Assembly (NCBI GenBank): GCA_046153875.1
Contig: JBJXFE010000057.1
Location: 117,126 to 181,125, forward strand
Source of the DNA: JBJXFE01 sp046153875
GTDB taxonomy: Bacteria > Planctomycetota > Phycisphaerae > Phycisphaerales > UBA1924
Length of the DNA: 64,000 nt
Direction of reading: 5' to 3'
The notes beneath the pieces are model-generated. The model did not search any database and was not told where the DNA came from. It saw only the letters and a program-made list of their open reading frames with translations. The translations under genes and the position numbers were made by a program. The stretch's first letter is position 1; the number at the start of each line of letters is the position of its first letter. Shown one piece after another: positions 17,139 through 26,400 of this stretch.

Positions 17139-17551
17139 CGGGTCGGCTCCGTTCGGAGCGTCGGGGGTTCGGGCCCGCGGCGTGACGTGAGGGTGATCAG
17201 CGACGCGGCGGCTCCAACGCCGAAGACGCCGATGAGGTTCGCGCACCAGTCGTCCCACGCCGCGTGGCGCTGGATGAACGGGATCGCCTGGAGGCCCTCA
17301 TCGATCCCGGAGTAGACCGCGGCGATCGGCACGCTCCAACCGATGTTCCGCCACGCGAGCGCCGGCCCGAAGAACCCGCACGCGATCAGCACCGCGGTCC
17401 ACAGGCCGAAGACCGCGGCGTGGACGATCAGGTCTGGCCGCCCTGGCACGGGGATTTTGAAGTTCGGCCAATGGGTGGCGAGGAAGAGCACGGGCACGTA
17501 CAGGAAAAACGCGCGCCGGGCCAGGGCACGCGGCACCGGGAACAGCTTCAA
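17135..17551 (-). CDS. VanZ-like small membrane protein
   Basis: The 138-residue product has four hydrophobic segments and VanZ-type motifs: THWPNFKIPVPGRPDLIVHA near the start and YSGIDEGLQAIPFIQRHAAW with a following D-W-x-x-N. Members occur in glycopeptide-resistance and polysaccharide loci; the biochemical role is not settled. The start is inferred as TTG 17551, which overlaps the parA stop as TTGA and yields a natural length. It is coupled at both ends (TTGA with parA, GTGA with the antiporter), so the three are probably co-translated. Confidence 0.7.
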   Translation of the reverse strand: MKLFPVPRALARRAFFLYVPVLFLATHWPNFKIPVPGRPDLIVHAAVFGLWTAVLIACGFFGPALAWRNIGWSVPIAAVYSGIDEGLQAIPFIQRHAAWDDWCANLIGVFGVGAAASLITLTSRRGPEPPTLRTEPTR

Positions 17552-18504
17552 CGCCCGGCCTCCGCGACCGCGGGACCGGCAGCCGAGGCGGCCGTCACCA
17601 CGACCGCAGGTGGTGCGCCCTCGGCGGCCGGTTTGGGCTCCGCCGCGGGCAGCCCCAGCACCGCCCGGGCCACGGCCCGGTAGTCGCTCGCCCCCGCGGC
17701 GTTGGGCGCGTATTCGAAGATCGTCTGGCCGAAGCTCGGGCACTCGGCGAGCTTGATATTCCGCCGGATCGCGGGTCGGTAGACCACCGCGTCGCGCCAC
17801 GGCAGATCCTTGCCGCGGGCCTGCCCGAAGAACGACTCCAGGTCCGCGACCACTTCCTGCGTATGCGTCGCGTTGGCGTCGTGCATGCACAGGATGATCC
17901 CGCCCACGCGCAGGCTCGGGTTGATCCCGATGCCGCCTTCGCCGGCCATCAGTCGGATGGTCTCGAGCAGCTTTCCCACACCCTGGAGCGCGAGGAAATG
18001 AGCCTGCATGGGAATGAGCACCTCGCGCGCGGCGGCGAGGGCGTTGATCGTGAGCAGGCCCAGCGACGGCGGGCAGTCGATCAGGACCACGTCGTACCCG
18101 GACCCGACGGACTCCAGCGCGCGAGCAAGCCGGCGCTGGCGGTCCTCGACCGTCGCCAGTTCCTGCTCCGCGGCCGCCAGGTCTGTCTCGCTGGGGATGA
18201 GTGCGAGGTTGTGGCGCAGTTCCCGCACCGCGGCAGCGGGGTCCGCGTCGGGCTCCAGAAGAAGGTCGTAGACCGACACGTCCATGCTCGCCGGGTCGAG
18301 CCCCAGGTGCAACGAGGCGTGGGCCTGGGGGTCGAGGTCGACCACGAGCACACGCCGCCCGAGCAGGGCCATGGCCGCGGCGAGGTTGACGGTCGTGGTG
18401 GTCTTGCCGACGCCGCCCTTCTGGTTGAGCAGGGCGATGATGCGCGGCGGTGAGCCGCGGGCGGGCGGGGAGGCGACGGGAGCGGGGCGTCCGTGCTCCG
18501 GCAT
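17548..18504 (-). CDS. ParA/MinD-family ATPase
   Basis: The 318-residue protein shows the deviant Walker A of ParA (NQKGGVGKTTTTVNLAAAMA), Walker A' (VVDLDPQAHASLHLG) and Walker B (VVLIDCPPSLGLLT). Such ATPases position DNA or surface machinery by dimerising with ATP. No ParB or centromere-like sites are next to it; it lies in the polysaccharide cluster, so it may place a secretion or synthesis complex rather than segregate DNA. ATG 18504 is chosen. There is no clear ribosome-binding site, but TATACT (18516-18511 on this strand) is seven bases upstream, which would suit a leaderless transcript. The last ~40 residues are Ala/Pro-rich and probably disordered. Confidence 0.85.
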   Translation of the reverse strand: MPEHGRPAPVASPPARGSPPRIIALLNQKGGVGKTTTTVNLAAAMALLGRRVLVVDLDPQAHASLHLGLDPASMDVSVYDLLLEPDADPAAAVRELRHNLALIPSETDLAAAEQELATVEDRQRRLARALESVGSGYDVVLIDCPPSLGLLTINALAAAREVLIPMQAHFLALQGVGKLLETIRLMAGEGGIGINPSLRVGGIILCMHDANATHTQEVVADLESFFGQARGKDLPWRDAVVYRPAIRRNIKLAECPSFGQTIFEYAPNAAGASDYRAVARAVLGLPAAEPKPAAEGAPPAVVVTAASAAGPAVAEAGR

Positions 18505-18556
18505 GGCGGGAGTATACCGAACGGGGTTGGGGGGCGTGCCGGCGTCGGGTGACGGC

Positions 18557-20062
18557 TCAGGCGGCCGCGTTCCGATCCTCCGGCGGAGCGGGCGGGTTCG
18601 CCCCGGGGTCGAGAGGCTTGGCGCTGCGTGGCCGTCGGGCGGCTCCCTCATGGGCCTGCTGCTCGATGGCGCGGCGCCGTGCGGCCTTGATCGCGGCGAC
18701 GATCATGAACGAGAGCGACACCGCCGCGACGGCGTAGATGACGCGGGCCCGCCAGAGGCTCATCATCACGCCGATGGTCGCGCACCCGACAGCGATCCCG
18801 TAGAGCGTGAAGACCGCGCCCTTGACGCCCAGGGCCCGCTTGAGCATGTGGTGCAGGTGCTGGTCGTCCGCGTCGGAGATCGACTTGCCCTCGAGCTTGC
18901 GCCGGACGATCGCCAGCACCGTGTCCACGATCGGGATCGCGTAGATGATGAGCCCGGCTAGCACCATGTGGGTGAAGCCGCTCTCGCCACCCAGGGTGAG
19001 GATGACGACGATCGTGCAGTACCCCAGGAGCATCGATCCGCAATCGCCCAGGAAGATCGACGCCGGGTTGAAGTTGTGGGGGAGGAACCCCAGGCACGCG
19101 CCGAAAACGGCCAGGCACAGGATGATCCGCTGGGCGTCGCGCGGGCCGTCATCGCGCAGGGCGAGGGTGAGCGCGACGACGAGAAGCCCGGCCGCCGCGA
19201 TCGCATGGACGCCCGTGCAGAGCCCGTCGAGGCCGTCGATGAGGTTCGAGGCGTTGCACGCCCCGAGGACACAAATCGCGATGATCGCCGTGCCGGTCCA
19301 GTAGACGATGTCGACGGGCACGCTCGGGCCGAAGAGGGAAGCCAGAGGCCCGGGGAGAGGAATCTGGAACAGCAGGTGCTCGTGCCCGACGAGCTTGCCC
19401 AGCGGGGCGAGGAACCCGGTGGCGACCTGGACGCCGACCTTGTCATAGGCGAGCGCCGCGGCGGCGAAGAGCTGCCCGCAGATCTTCAGCCGCGGGTCGA
19501 TGCCCGCGACATCATCGATGAGCCCTACCACGGCGATGATGACCAGGCCGAAGACGACGGACACCGGGACCATCGCGTGGATCGGGTCGCCGACCACCGG
19601 CTGCCCCAGGGCGTCCACGGCGCCGACCGGCGGCTCGATCGACCCCAGGTGGATGCTCGGATGGAGCCCGACCATGCTCTCGGTGAAGATGCCGACGTAG
19701 CTGAAGACGATCGCGCCGATGATCCCGAGGAAGACCGCCACGCCGCCGAGGTACGCCACCGGGACGCGGTGGTGCTTGCGGGCCTCGTCGGGGCGGTCGA
19801 TGACGCCGTACGCCAGCGCCAGACGGCGCATCAGCGGCGTGGCCAGCAGTGTCACGAGGAAGGCGACGCCGAAGACGCCGATGTACCCGTGGAAGACTTC
19901 GAGGCGCGAGAGGGCGCTGGCGGGCTCGACGCCGGCCGCGGCGGCAAGGTCGTCCACGCGCTCGGCCAAGGCCCTGGCCTCGTCGCGCAGCGACTCGATG
20001 CGGGCGCCGACTTCGAGCGGCACGCCGGCGCCGGGCGATGCTAACGGCTGCACGCGGATCAT
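18557..20062 (-). CDS. WecA/TagO-like undecaprenyl-phosphate sugar-1-phosphate transferase
   Basis: This membrane enzyme (about 11 hydrophobic segments, 501 residues) starts a surface polysaccharide by moving a sugar-1-phosphate, usually GlcNAc, from UDP to undecaprenyl phosphate. Key family motifs are RKHHRVPVAYLGGVAVFLG, VGLIDDVAGIDPRLK, ASNLIDGLDGLCTG, and GDCGSMLLGY followed by the cytosolic D-x-x-HLHHMLKR. Residues 1-60 are an extra helical, soluble N-terminal stretch. The start overlaps the epimerase stop as ATGA. It supplies the lipid-linked first sugar for the Wza/Wzc-type export proteins in the same run. Confidence 0.88.
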   Translation of the reverse strand: MIRVQPLASPGAGVPLEVGARIESLRDEARALAERVDDLAAAAGVEPASALSRLEVFHGYIGVFGVAFLVTLLATPLMRRLALAYGVIDRPDEARKHHRVPVAYLGGVAVFLGIIGAIVFSYVGIFTESMVGLHPSIHLGSIEPPVGAVDALGQPVVGDPIHAMVPVSVVFGLVIIAVVGLIDDVAGIDPRLKICGQLFAAAALAYDKVGVQVATGFLAPLGKLVGHEHLLFQIPLPGPLASLFGPSVPVDIVYWTGTAIIAICVLGACNASNLIDGLDGLCTGVHAIAAAGLLVVALTLALRDDGPRDAQRIILCLAVFGACLGFLPHNFNPASIFLGDCGSMLLGYCTIVVILTLGGESGFTHMVLAGLIIYAIPIVDTVLAIVRRKLEGKSISDADDQHLHHMLKRALGVKGAVFTLYGIAVGCATIGVMMSLWRARVIYAVAAVSLSFMIVAAIKAARRRAIEQQAHEGAARRPRSAKPLDPGANPPAPPEDRNAAA

Positions 20063-21102
20063 GGGGTGCCCCCGCCAGGGCCGGCGCCGGTGTGGGCGGC
20101 GATGTCACGGATCGTCTGTTCGAGCTCCCGGCGCGGCGTGAAGGTCAGGGCCGCGCGGATCCGCCGCAGGTCCGGCTGGCGCTGCTGAAGGTCCTCGAAA
20201 CCGGCCGGGTAGGCCTCGGTGTAGGGGATGAACCGCTTCGTCGAGCGCGAGCCGAGCGTGCGGATGACCGCGTCCGCGAGGGCCGCGATCGAGATCGGCC
20301 GGTCGGAGCCGACGTTCAGGACGCGCCCGCGGCAGGAGTCCGACGCGAGCATCCGCGGCAGCACCTCCGCCACGTCGCGGACGTCACAAAAGCAGCGCGA
20401 CTGCGACCCGTCGCCGAAAACGCTGAGCGCTTCGCCCTGCATCGCGGCACGCACGAAGCGGGGCAGGACCATCCCGTATTCACCGACCTGGCGCGGTCCG
20501 ACGGTGTTGAAGAACCGCGCCACGACCACCGGCAGGCCGTGCTGGCGCGCGTACGCCAGGCCGAGGTACTCGTCGATCGCCTTGCTGCACGCGTAGGACC
20601 AGCGGCCGATGGTGGTCGGCCCGTAGACCGCGTCATCGTCCTCGGAGAACGGCGACTTTGTGGACTTGCCGTACACCTCGGAGCTGGAGGCGAGCAGCGT
20701 CGGGATTCCGCCGCCCGACGGCGAGCGGGAGATCGCGAACCGAAGGAGCCGCGCGGTTTGTTCAACGTTGGTCTCGATGGAGCGGACCTGGTCGGCCATG
20801 ATGAGCTTGACGCCGACGGCGGCGGCCAGGTGGTAGGCCTCGTCGAAACGTTCGCCCTTGCCGAAGGCGTCGAGGGCGTGGCCCAGGTCGGCCTCGATGA
20901 ACCGCAAGCGCTCGTGGGACGCGGGGAGGTTCGTGCGCCGCCCGGTCGAGAGGTCGTCCACCACGGTGACATGGTCGCCGCGGGCGAGCAGCAGGTCGGT
21001 CAGGTGCGAGCCGATGAACCCCGCGCCGCCCGTGACCAGCACCCGGCGCGGGGTGGCCCCCGCGCTCGGGCGCGACCGCTGGCTTTCGGGCGAACTGGTC
21101 AC
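20059..21102 (-). CDS. NAD-dependent nucleotide-sugar epimerase/dehydratase (extended SDR)
   Basis: The Rossmann motif VLVTGGAGFIGSHLTDLLL is at the N terminus. The catalytic Ser lies in LASSSEVYGKS, and the catalytic Tyr and Lys in WSYACSKAIDEY. RFFNTVGPRQVGEYG, GDGSQSRCFCDVRDVAEV and NVGSDRPISI are typical of UDP-glucuronate decarboxylase and UDP-glucose-4-epimerase relatives. It probably makes a sugar nucleotide for the polysaccharide. GTG 21102 begins 17 bases downstream of the Wzc-like stop and is my choice; GTG 21177 is in frame but overlaps the previous gene by 59 bases. Neither has a clear ribosome-binding site. Confidence 0.87.
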   Translation of the reverse strand: MTSSPESQRSRPSAGATPRRVLVTGGAGFIGSHLTDLLLARGDHVTVVDDLSTGRRTNLPASHERLRFIEADLGHALDAFGKGERFDEAYHLAAAVGVKLIMADQVRSIETNVEQTARLLRFAISRSPSGGGIPTLLASSSEVYGKSTKSPFSEDDDAVYGPTTIGRWSYACSKAIDEYLGLAYARQHGLPVVVARFFNTVGPRQVGEYGMVLPRFVRAAMQGEALSVFGDGSQSRCFCDVRDVAEVLPRMLASDSCRGRVLNVGSDRPISIAALADAVIRTLGSRSTKRFIPYTEAYPAGFEDLQQRQPDLRRIRAALTFTPRRELEQTIRDIAAHTGAGPGGGTP

Positions 21103-21118
21103 GGTGTTCGGGCCGGGT

Positions 21119-23326
21119 TCACTCGTTCGCGGTGCGGTACTCGTTGGCGGCGCGGATGTTCCCGCGCAGGTATCCACCCGCGGAGGAGCGCACGCCGTTG
21201 ATGATGACCCCGAGGAAGTCGGCCTTGCACTCGCCGAGCTCGCCGCGGAGCCGGGCCACGAGCCCGCGCTTCTCCTGCATGGCCTTCACCACGAGCACCG
21301 TCGCGTCGCAGCGGTTGGCCAGAGCGAGGGCGTCGCCGGAGACCACGGCCGGGGCGGCGTCGATCAGCACCACGTCGTAGCTCTTCTCGGCCTGGCGCAA
21401 GAGCGACGTCATCCCCGGAGTGGCGAGCCGCTCGACCTTGCGGTGCTGCGGGCTGCCCGCGGCGAGCACACTGACGCCCGCGTTGTCGGTCGCCTGGACC
21501 GCCGTGGCGAGCGTGTGCCCGTTGGCGATGATGTCCGCAACGCCGGGGGCGTCCTGGAGGCCGAGCGTCTTGGTGATCGTGGGTCGCCGGAAGTTGGCGT
21601 CGATGATGAGCACGCGGTGCTCCGACGCGGCCAGGGCATACGCGAGGTTGATGACGGTCGTGCTGGCGCCGGAGCCCGGCATCCCCGAGACGATCAGCAG
21701 CGACTTGTGCTCTTTCCGGGCGAGCTGGGTGTAGAGCCCCGCGCGGAGCTGGCGGAAGCTCTCGGCCAGCACTCCGTTGGGCTGGTCGCGGAACACCGTC
21801 TCGACACGGGCCGGGGCGGACGGGTCCTCCGCCGCGTGCGGGATCATGCCGAGCATCCTCGTGCGCGAGATCATCTGGATGTCCATCGGTCCCTTGACGC
21901 GCTGGTCGACCACCTCAATGAGCAGGATGACGCCGACCGCAAGGCCCATGACCAGGGCGATCCCCGCGGGGATCATGATGTAGATCTTGGGGAACGTGAC
22001 GTCGCGCGGGGTCTCGGCGTTCTGGAGCTTGAGGATGCGGGCCGCGGTGTCGAGCTTGCCCAGCGCGGTCAGGTCGTAGAGCTTGTCGGCCTGTTTGGTC
22101 TTCGCGTCGTTGAGGTTGGCGATCTCCCTCTTGATGTCCTCGATCTCGGCCCGGGCCTTGGAGAGCTCGGTTCCGCGGCGCTGCTCGTCCTCGAGCTTGG
22201 AGATCAGGTCGGCCTCCTGGGCGCGTCCGGCGCTGACCGTCTTGGCCATGGTCTCGAGCTGCGAGTCGAACTCGCGGCGGAGCATCTTCTCGCGCTCCTC
22301 CTGGTACGACTGCTCGATCCCTTGCCGGCGGCTGTCGACCGCTTTGTAGTCCATGTGCTGCGGCCCGATCCCGCGCAGCCGCATCGACACCAGTTCCGCG
22401 TCGAGCTCGTTCCTCGTCGTGTGCAGGCGCTGCAGGACCGGGTCCTGCTCGACGGCAGCCCGGATGTCGTCGTCGTAGACGATCCCGCTCTTGGATTCGA
22501 GCTGCGCCCGCATCTCCGTGAGCTGCGAGCCGTACGCTTCCAGCGTGGTCCGCACGGCCACCAGACGCTGCGAGAGTTCGCTGATCTGAGCCTGCACCTG
22601 GTTGATCTGCTCATCAAGGGACTCGACCTTGTTGGTCTCGATGAGGCGCACGCGATCCTTCTGGAGTGAATCCACGTTGGCCTTGATATCCGCGACAACG
22701 TTCGAAAGCAGGGCGCGGCGCTTGGCCTGGATGCGGTTGACCGCGACCGAGCGGTTGCGCTCGTAGGCGTCCGCGATGATGTTGACCACCGCGGCGGCGT
22801 CCTCGGGGTTCGTACCCCAGAAGGACAGGCGGATGAGCTGGGTGTCGCCGACGATCGAGGCGCGCAGCCTCCCGTCGAGCGACTTCGAGGCCGCGACCTG
22901 GTTGAACTGCCCGCCCTTGACGAACCGCGCGTACCACCGCGGGGCGTTGCGCTCCATCGCGGGATCGGTGACAGCGCCGTCAATGACCGCGTTGGCCATC
23001 ATGATCTGGGCCTGCGTGCCCATGAATTTGTCGAGCTCTTCGGTGGTCGTCGAGTCGGAGCCGAGGTCGCCGATCGACTTGTCCTGCGGGTAGCACTCCC
23101 AGACCACCTCGGCCGTGTAGATGGGGAACAACGCCATCAGGAGATAATGGCCCCCGACGCCCAGCGCGACGCCCCCCGCGAGAGCCGCGCCGAGGAACCA
23201 TTTGTACTTGCGCCCGAGCTTGATCGGGTCCACCGCGACGACGCCGGCCGCCGGCCCCGGGAAAGGCGAGGGTCCGGAGCGAGCGCCCGGGGGCGCGGAC
23301 GGGCGGGTCATCGGCATGGTCGTCAT
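21119..23326 (-). CDS. Wzz/Wzc-like chain-length protein with BY-kinase domain lacking the P-loop lysine
   Basis: About 735 residues. An N-terminal membrane helix (~50-70) leads to a long periplasmic coiled-coil region (~180-460) and a second helix (YIMIPAGIALVMGLAVGVIL). The C-terminal third is a tyrosine-kinase/ParA-like ATPase. It has Walker A' (VLIIDANFRRPTITKTLG) and Walker B (VVLIDAAPAVVSGDALAL), but Walker A reads SGMPGSGASTTVINLA: the conserved lysine is alanine. The tail holds only two tyrosines instead of a cluster. Members of this family control polysaccharide polymerisation and export with Wza, which is encoded upstream. I chose ATG 23326 because GGAG is six bases before it; GTG 23338 is also possible. 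Confidence 0.87.
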   Translation of the reverse strand: MTTMPMTRPSAPPGARSGPSPFPGPAAGVVAVDPIKLGRKYKWFLGAALAGGVALGVGGHYLLMALFPIYTAEVVWECYPQDKSIGDLGSDSTTTEELDKFMGTQAQIMMANAVIDGAVTDPAMERNAPRWYARFVKGGQFNQVAASKSLDGRLRASIVGDTQLIRLSFWGTNPEDAAAVVNIIADAYERNRSVAVNRIQAKRRALLSNVVADIKANVDSLQKDRVRLIETNKVESLDEQINQVQAQISELSQRLVAVRTTLEAYGSQLTEMRAQLESKSGIVYDDDIRAAVEQDPVLQRLHTTRNELDAELVSMRLRGIGPQHMDYKAVDSRRQGIEQSYQEEREKMLRREFDSQLETMAKTVSAGRAQEADLISKLEDEQRRGTELSKARAEIEDIKREIANLNDAKTKQADKLYDLTALGKLDTAARILKLQNAETPRDVTFPKIYIMIPAGIALVMGLAVGVILLIEVVDQRVKGPMDIQMISRTRMLGMIPHAAEDPSAPARVETVFRDQPNGVLAESFRQLRAGLYTQLARKEHKSLLIVSGMPGSGASTTVINLAYALAASEHRVLIIDANFRRPTITKTLGLQDAPGVADIIANGHTLATAVQATDNAGVSVLAAGSPQHRKVERLATPGMTSLLRQAEKSYDVVLIDAAPAVVSGDALALANRCDATVLVVKAMQEKRGLVARLRGELGECKADFLGVIINGVRSSAGGYLRGNIRAANEYRTANE

Positions 23327-23410
23327 GGTCTTCTCCACCGTCGGTCGTCGGTCGTCGTGCGGCCCGGGACGTTACGCCCTAGGCGCCCGGGGGGTTCTTA
23401 CGGGTGCCGC

Positions 23411-26400
23411 TCAGCGGGCGCGCCGCTCCAGGTCGTCCAGCTCGGACTTCTGCTCATCCGTCAACGCAGTACCGGCGTCCACCAGCAGGCGGCGGAGCTG
23501 CGCCGTCCACCGCTGAGCGCCGGGCCGGTCGCCGGCCTCGACCCGCGACCGGACCAGCCACAGGAGGAACTTTGCCTTATCGGTCGGTCGTTTGGCCAGC
23601 CTGAGCCCTCGGATCAGCGTCTCTTCGGCGGACTTCCAATCTTTCTGGCCTAGGTAAACGCCGGCCAACGTATCGAGCACCCCAACGCTGTTCGGATTGT
23701 TTTCGTAGGCCTTCTTGGCGAAGGGCAGCGCCTCCGCCGGGCGGCTCAGGTGCTCGTTCAGAAACGCCGCTGCGTTGTTATTGAGCACCCAGTCCGTCTC
23801 GACCTTGGCGAGCCCCTTCTTGGCGGCCTCCAGGGCCGCCTCATAGTCGCCCGCGGAAGCGTGGATGTCCTGGAGCATCCTCGAGACGTAGGTCGCCAGC
23901 AGAGGGTCGCTCACCGCGTCGATTTGGGCCGAGAGGGCGTCGCGGGCGGCGGGTCGTTCCGCGGGGATGCCCGCCTGCGCGGCGGCGACCATAAACGCGT
24001 GCCATTGCCGCGTGGCATCGTTTGGTGAGCACTGGTTCAACAAACGGAACTGCGTGGACGGGTCCGGGAAGGCGTCGATGAACCCCTCGTACCACGGCAT
24101 GAGGACGCGGGCATCGCCGGCCGCGAGCGTGTACGCCCGCACCGCGTCGGTCTCCGCCCGGGCGGTCTGCCCCTGCTTCACGCGGAGTTTGGTCCGCATC
24201 ATCATGAGCCCGGGCTGGCGTTCGACGTGGATGCCCGGCGCTCCGAGCACGCCCTCGGCCTCCGCGAGCTTCGGCGGGTCGCAGCGCAGCAGCGTCCGCA
24301 GGTACGACGCGGCGGCGACGTCGTCCTTCCGGACGTTCCAGACGTGCCCGTAGAACTCGGCGGCGGGTTCCCACAAATCCTCGCGGTCGAAGATCTCGGC
24401 GGCCTGGCCGCTGTACCGCGCATCGTTGGGGCGTAGCTTGAGCCCCTCGCGCGCGGTGTCCACGGCCTCGGGGACGAGCCCGGCACGGATCAACTCGGCG
24501 ATCAGCGAGAAGCTCGCCTCGTCGAGCATCGGGTTCGACGCGACGCCCGCGCGCAGGTCGTCCAGCGCCTCGTCCGTACGGTCCCGCAGAAAGTTCATGT
24601 TGGCGCGGGCGATCCGCGCCTGCCAGAAGTCGGGGCGCAGCCGCAGCGACTGATCGAGATCCGCGACGGCGTCGTCCACAAAGGCGAGGTTTCGGGCGGT
24701 CAGCAGGGCCCGCCGGTAGTAGGGCACCGCATCCTGCCCGAAACGCTCGATCGCGCGGTCCAGCAGCACCCGCGCCGCGCGGGTGTCGCCCTTGCGGTCG
24801 GCGATCGCGGCACGCAGCACCAGCAGCGACATGGTGCTGTCGGCGTCGGGGCCGATCTTGGCCACCTCGGCCGCGGCCGCGTCGAACTTGTCCTGCTGGA
24901 TCAGGGTCTCGATAAGCCTCGACGCGATCGACCGGTCCGGGTCCGGGGCCTTCGCGTCCACCACTTTCCGGTAGACCGTCTCCGCATCGGGGAACCGTCC
25001 GAGCGACACGAGGCGGTCGGCCCGGTAGAGATCGGCCTCCTGCTTCTCGCTCTGGTACACGGCGCCTTTTTCCATCGCGGCCAGGCCCACGTCCACGCGC
25101 CCGTGCTGGATGAGGAACTCGCCGAAGGCGAGCCACGGCTCGGACGTCATCGGCACCTTCTGCTCGCGCATGAGCTTGTCAAGGAAGGCCAGGAAGACGG
25201 CCTGGGCGCCGTCGAGGTCGCCCTGGTCGGCGTGCCACCGGGCGTCGAGGCCCGCGAGCTGGATGGAGTCGTCCTTGGCGCGCAGCTCATCAAGCAGCGT
25301 CCGCGCCTTGGAGAACTCCGTCGCGTCGATGTAGAGAGAGACCAGCGCCGTCGCGTTGCCAGCGTCGTCAGGGCTGCGGGCCTTCAGCTTCTCGCGCCCG
25401 GTGATCGCCGCCGCGCGGTCGCCCACGGCGGCCTCGAGTTCGTACAGAATGTTGAGGTACTGCGGATCGAGCCGGGCGTACGCCTCGGATTCTCGGGCGA
25501 CGCGCAGGGCCTCGGCGGTCTGCCGGTTGTTCGCCAGCGCGACGATCAGGGCCTTGAGCGTGTCCCGGTCGGCGGGGTTCAGGCGCACGCCATCGCGGAG
25601 GGCGTCGATCGCTTCGCCGCCGCGCCCGAGCTGCATCAGCACCTGGGCCCGCAGACGCAGGGTGCCGACGGTGACGTTGGCCTGCGACGACGCTTGGCGG
25701 AGCGTCTCCGCGGCGCCGCGCAGGTCGTCCCTGGCGATCTGCATCCGCGCGTGAAACGTCAGCCCGCCGACGCGGTCGATATCCTGAGCGCGGGCGGTTT
25801 CCACCAGACGCTGCGCGGCGGGCAGGTCCTTCCTGGCGAGGGCGTCCATGAAGCGCAGCTCGATCACCCGCGGGTCGTCCGCGTGTTTCTCGGCGAGTTC
25901 CCTCAGGGCGGCGTCGGCCTCGCCCGCTTTTCCGTACTGCAGGTACAGCTGGTACCGGCCGATCAGCTTGTCCGCGGCCGGGGCCTCGGATTGATCGAGA
26001 AGCGCGAGCCCCGCCTCGAGCGACGCGCCGCCGCGGAGCTGACGGTCGAATGCCCCGAGGGTCTCGTCGTTCGGGTGGACGGCGAGCCCTCGCGCCAGCG
26101 CATCCCGCGCCCCCGCGACATCGCCGCCGAGGACCCGCGTGCTGACGATCCAGACGACGAGCTTGGGGTCCCAGTTGAGGCGTTCGAGGGTGCCCTCGAT
26201 GAGGCGCATCGCCGCGTCCGGGTCCTTGGGTGATCCCGGGGCGCCGCGCTGGAGCCGGTCGGCGTCGATGAGCACCTGCATCACCGGGTCATCCACCTTG
26301 ACGCCCGTCGTCATCCCCTGGATCAGCGTCGACCGCTCAAGGGCGGCGGCGTTGGTCGGATCCAGGTCGAGGACGAGCCGGTACGAGCGCAGCGCGTCCT

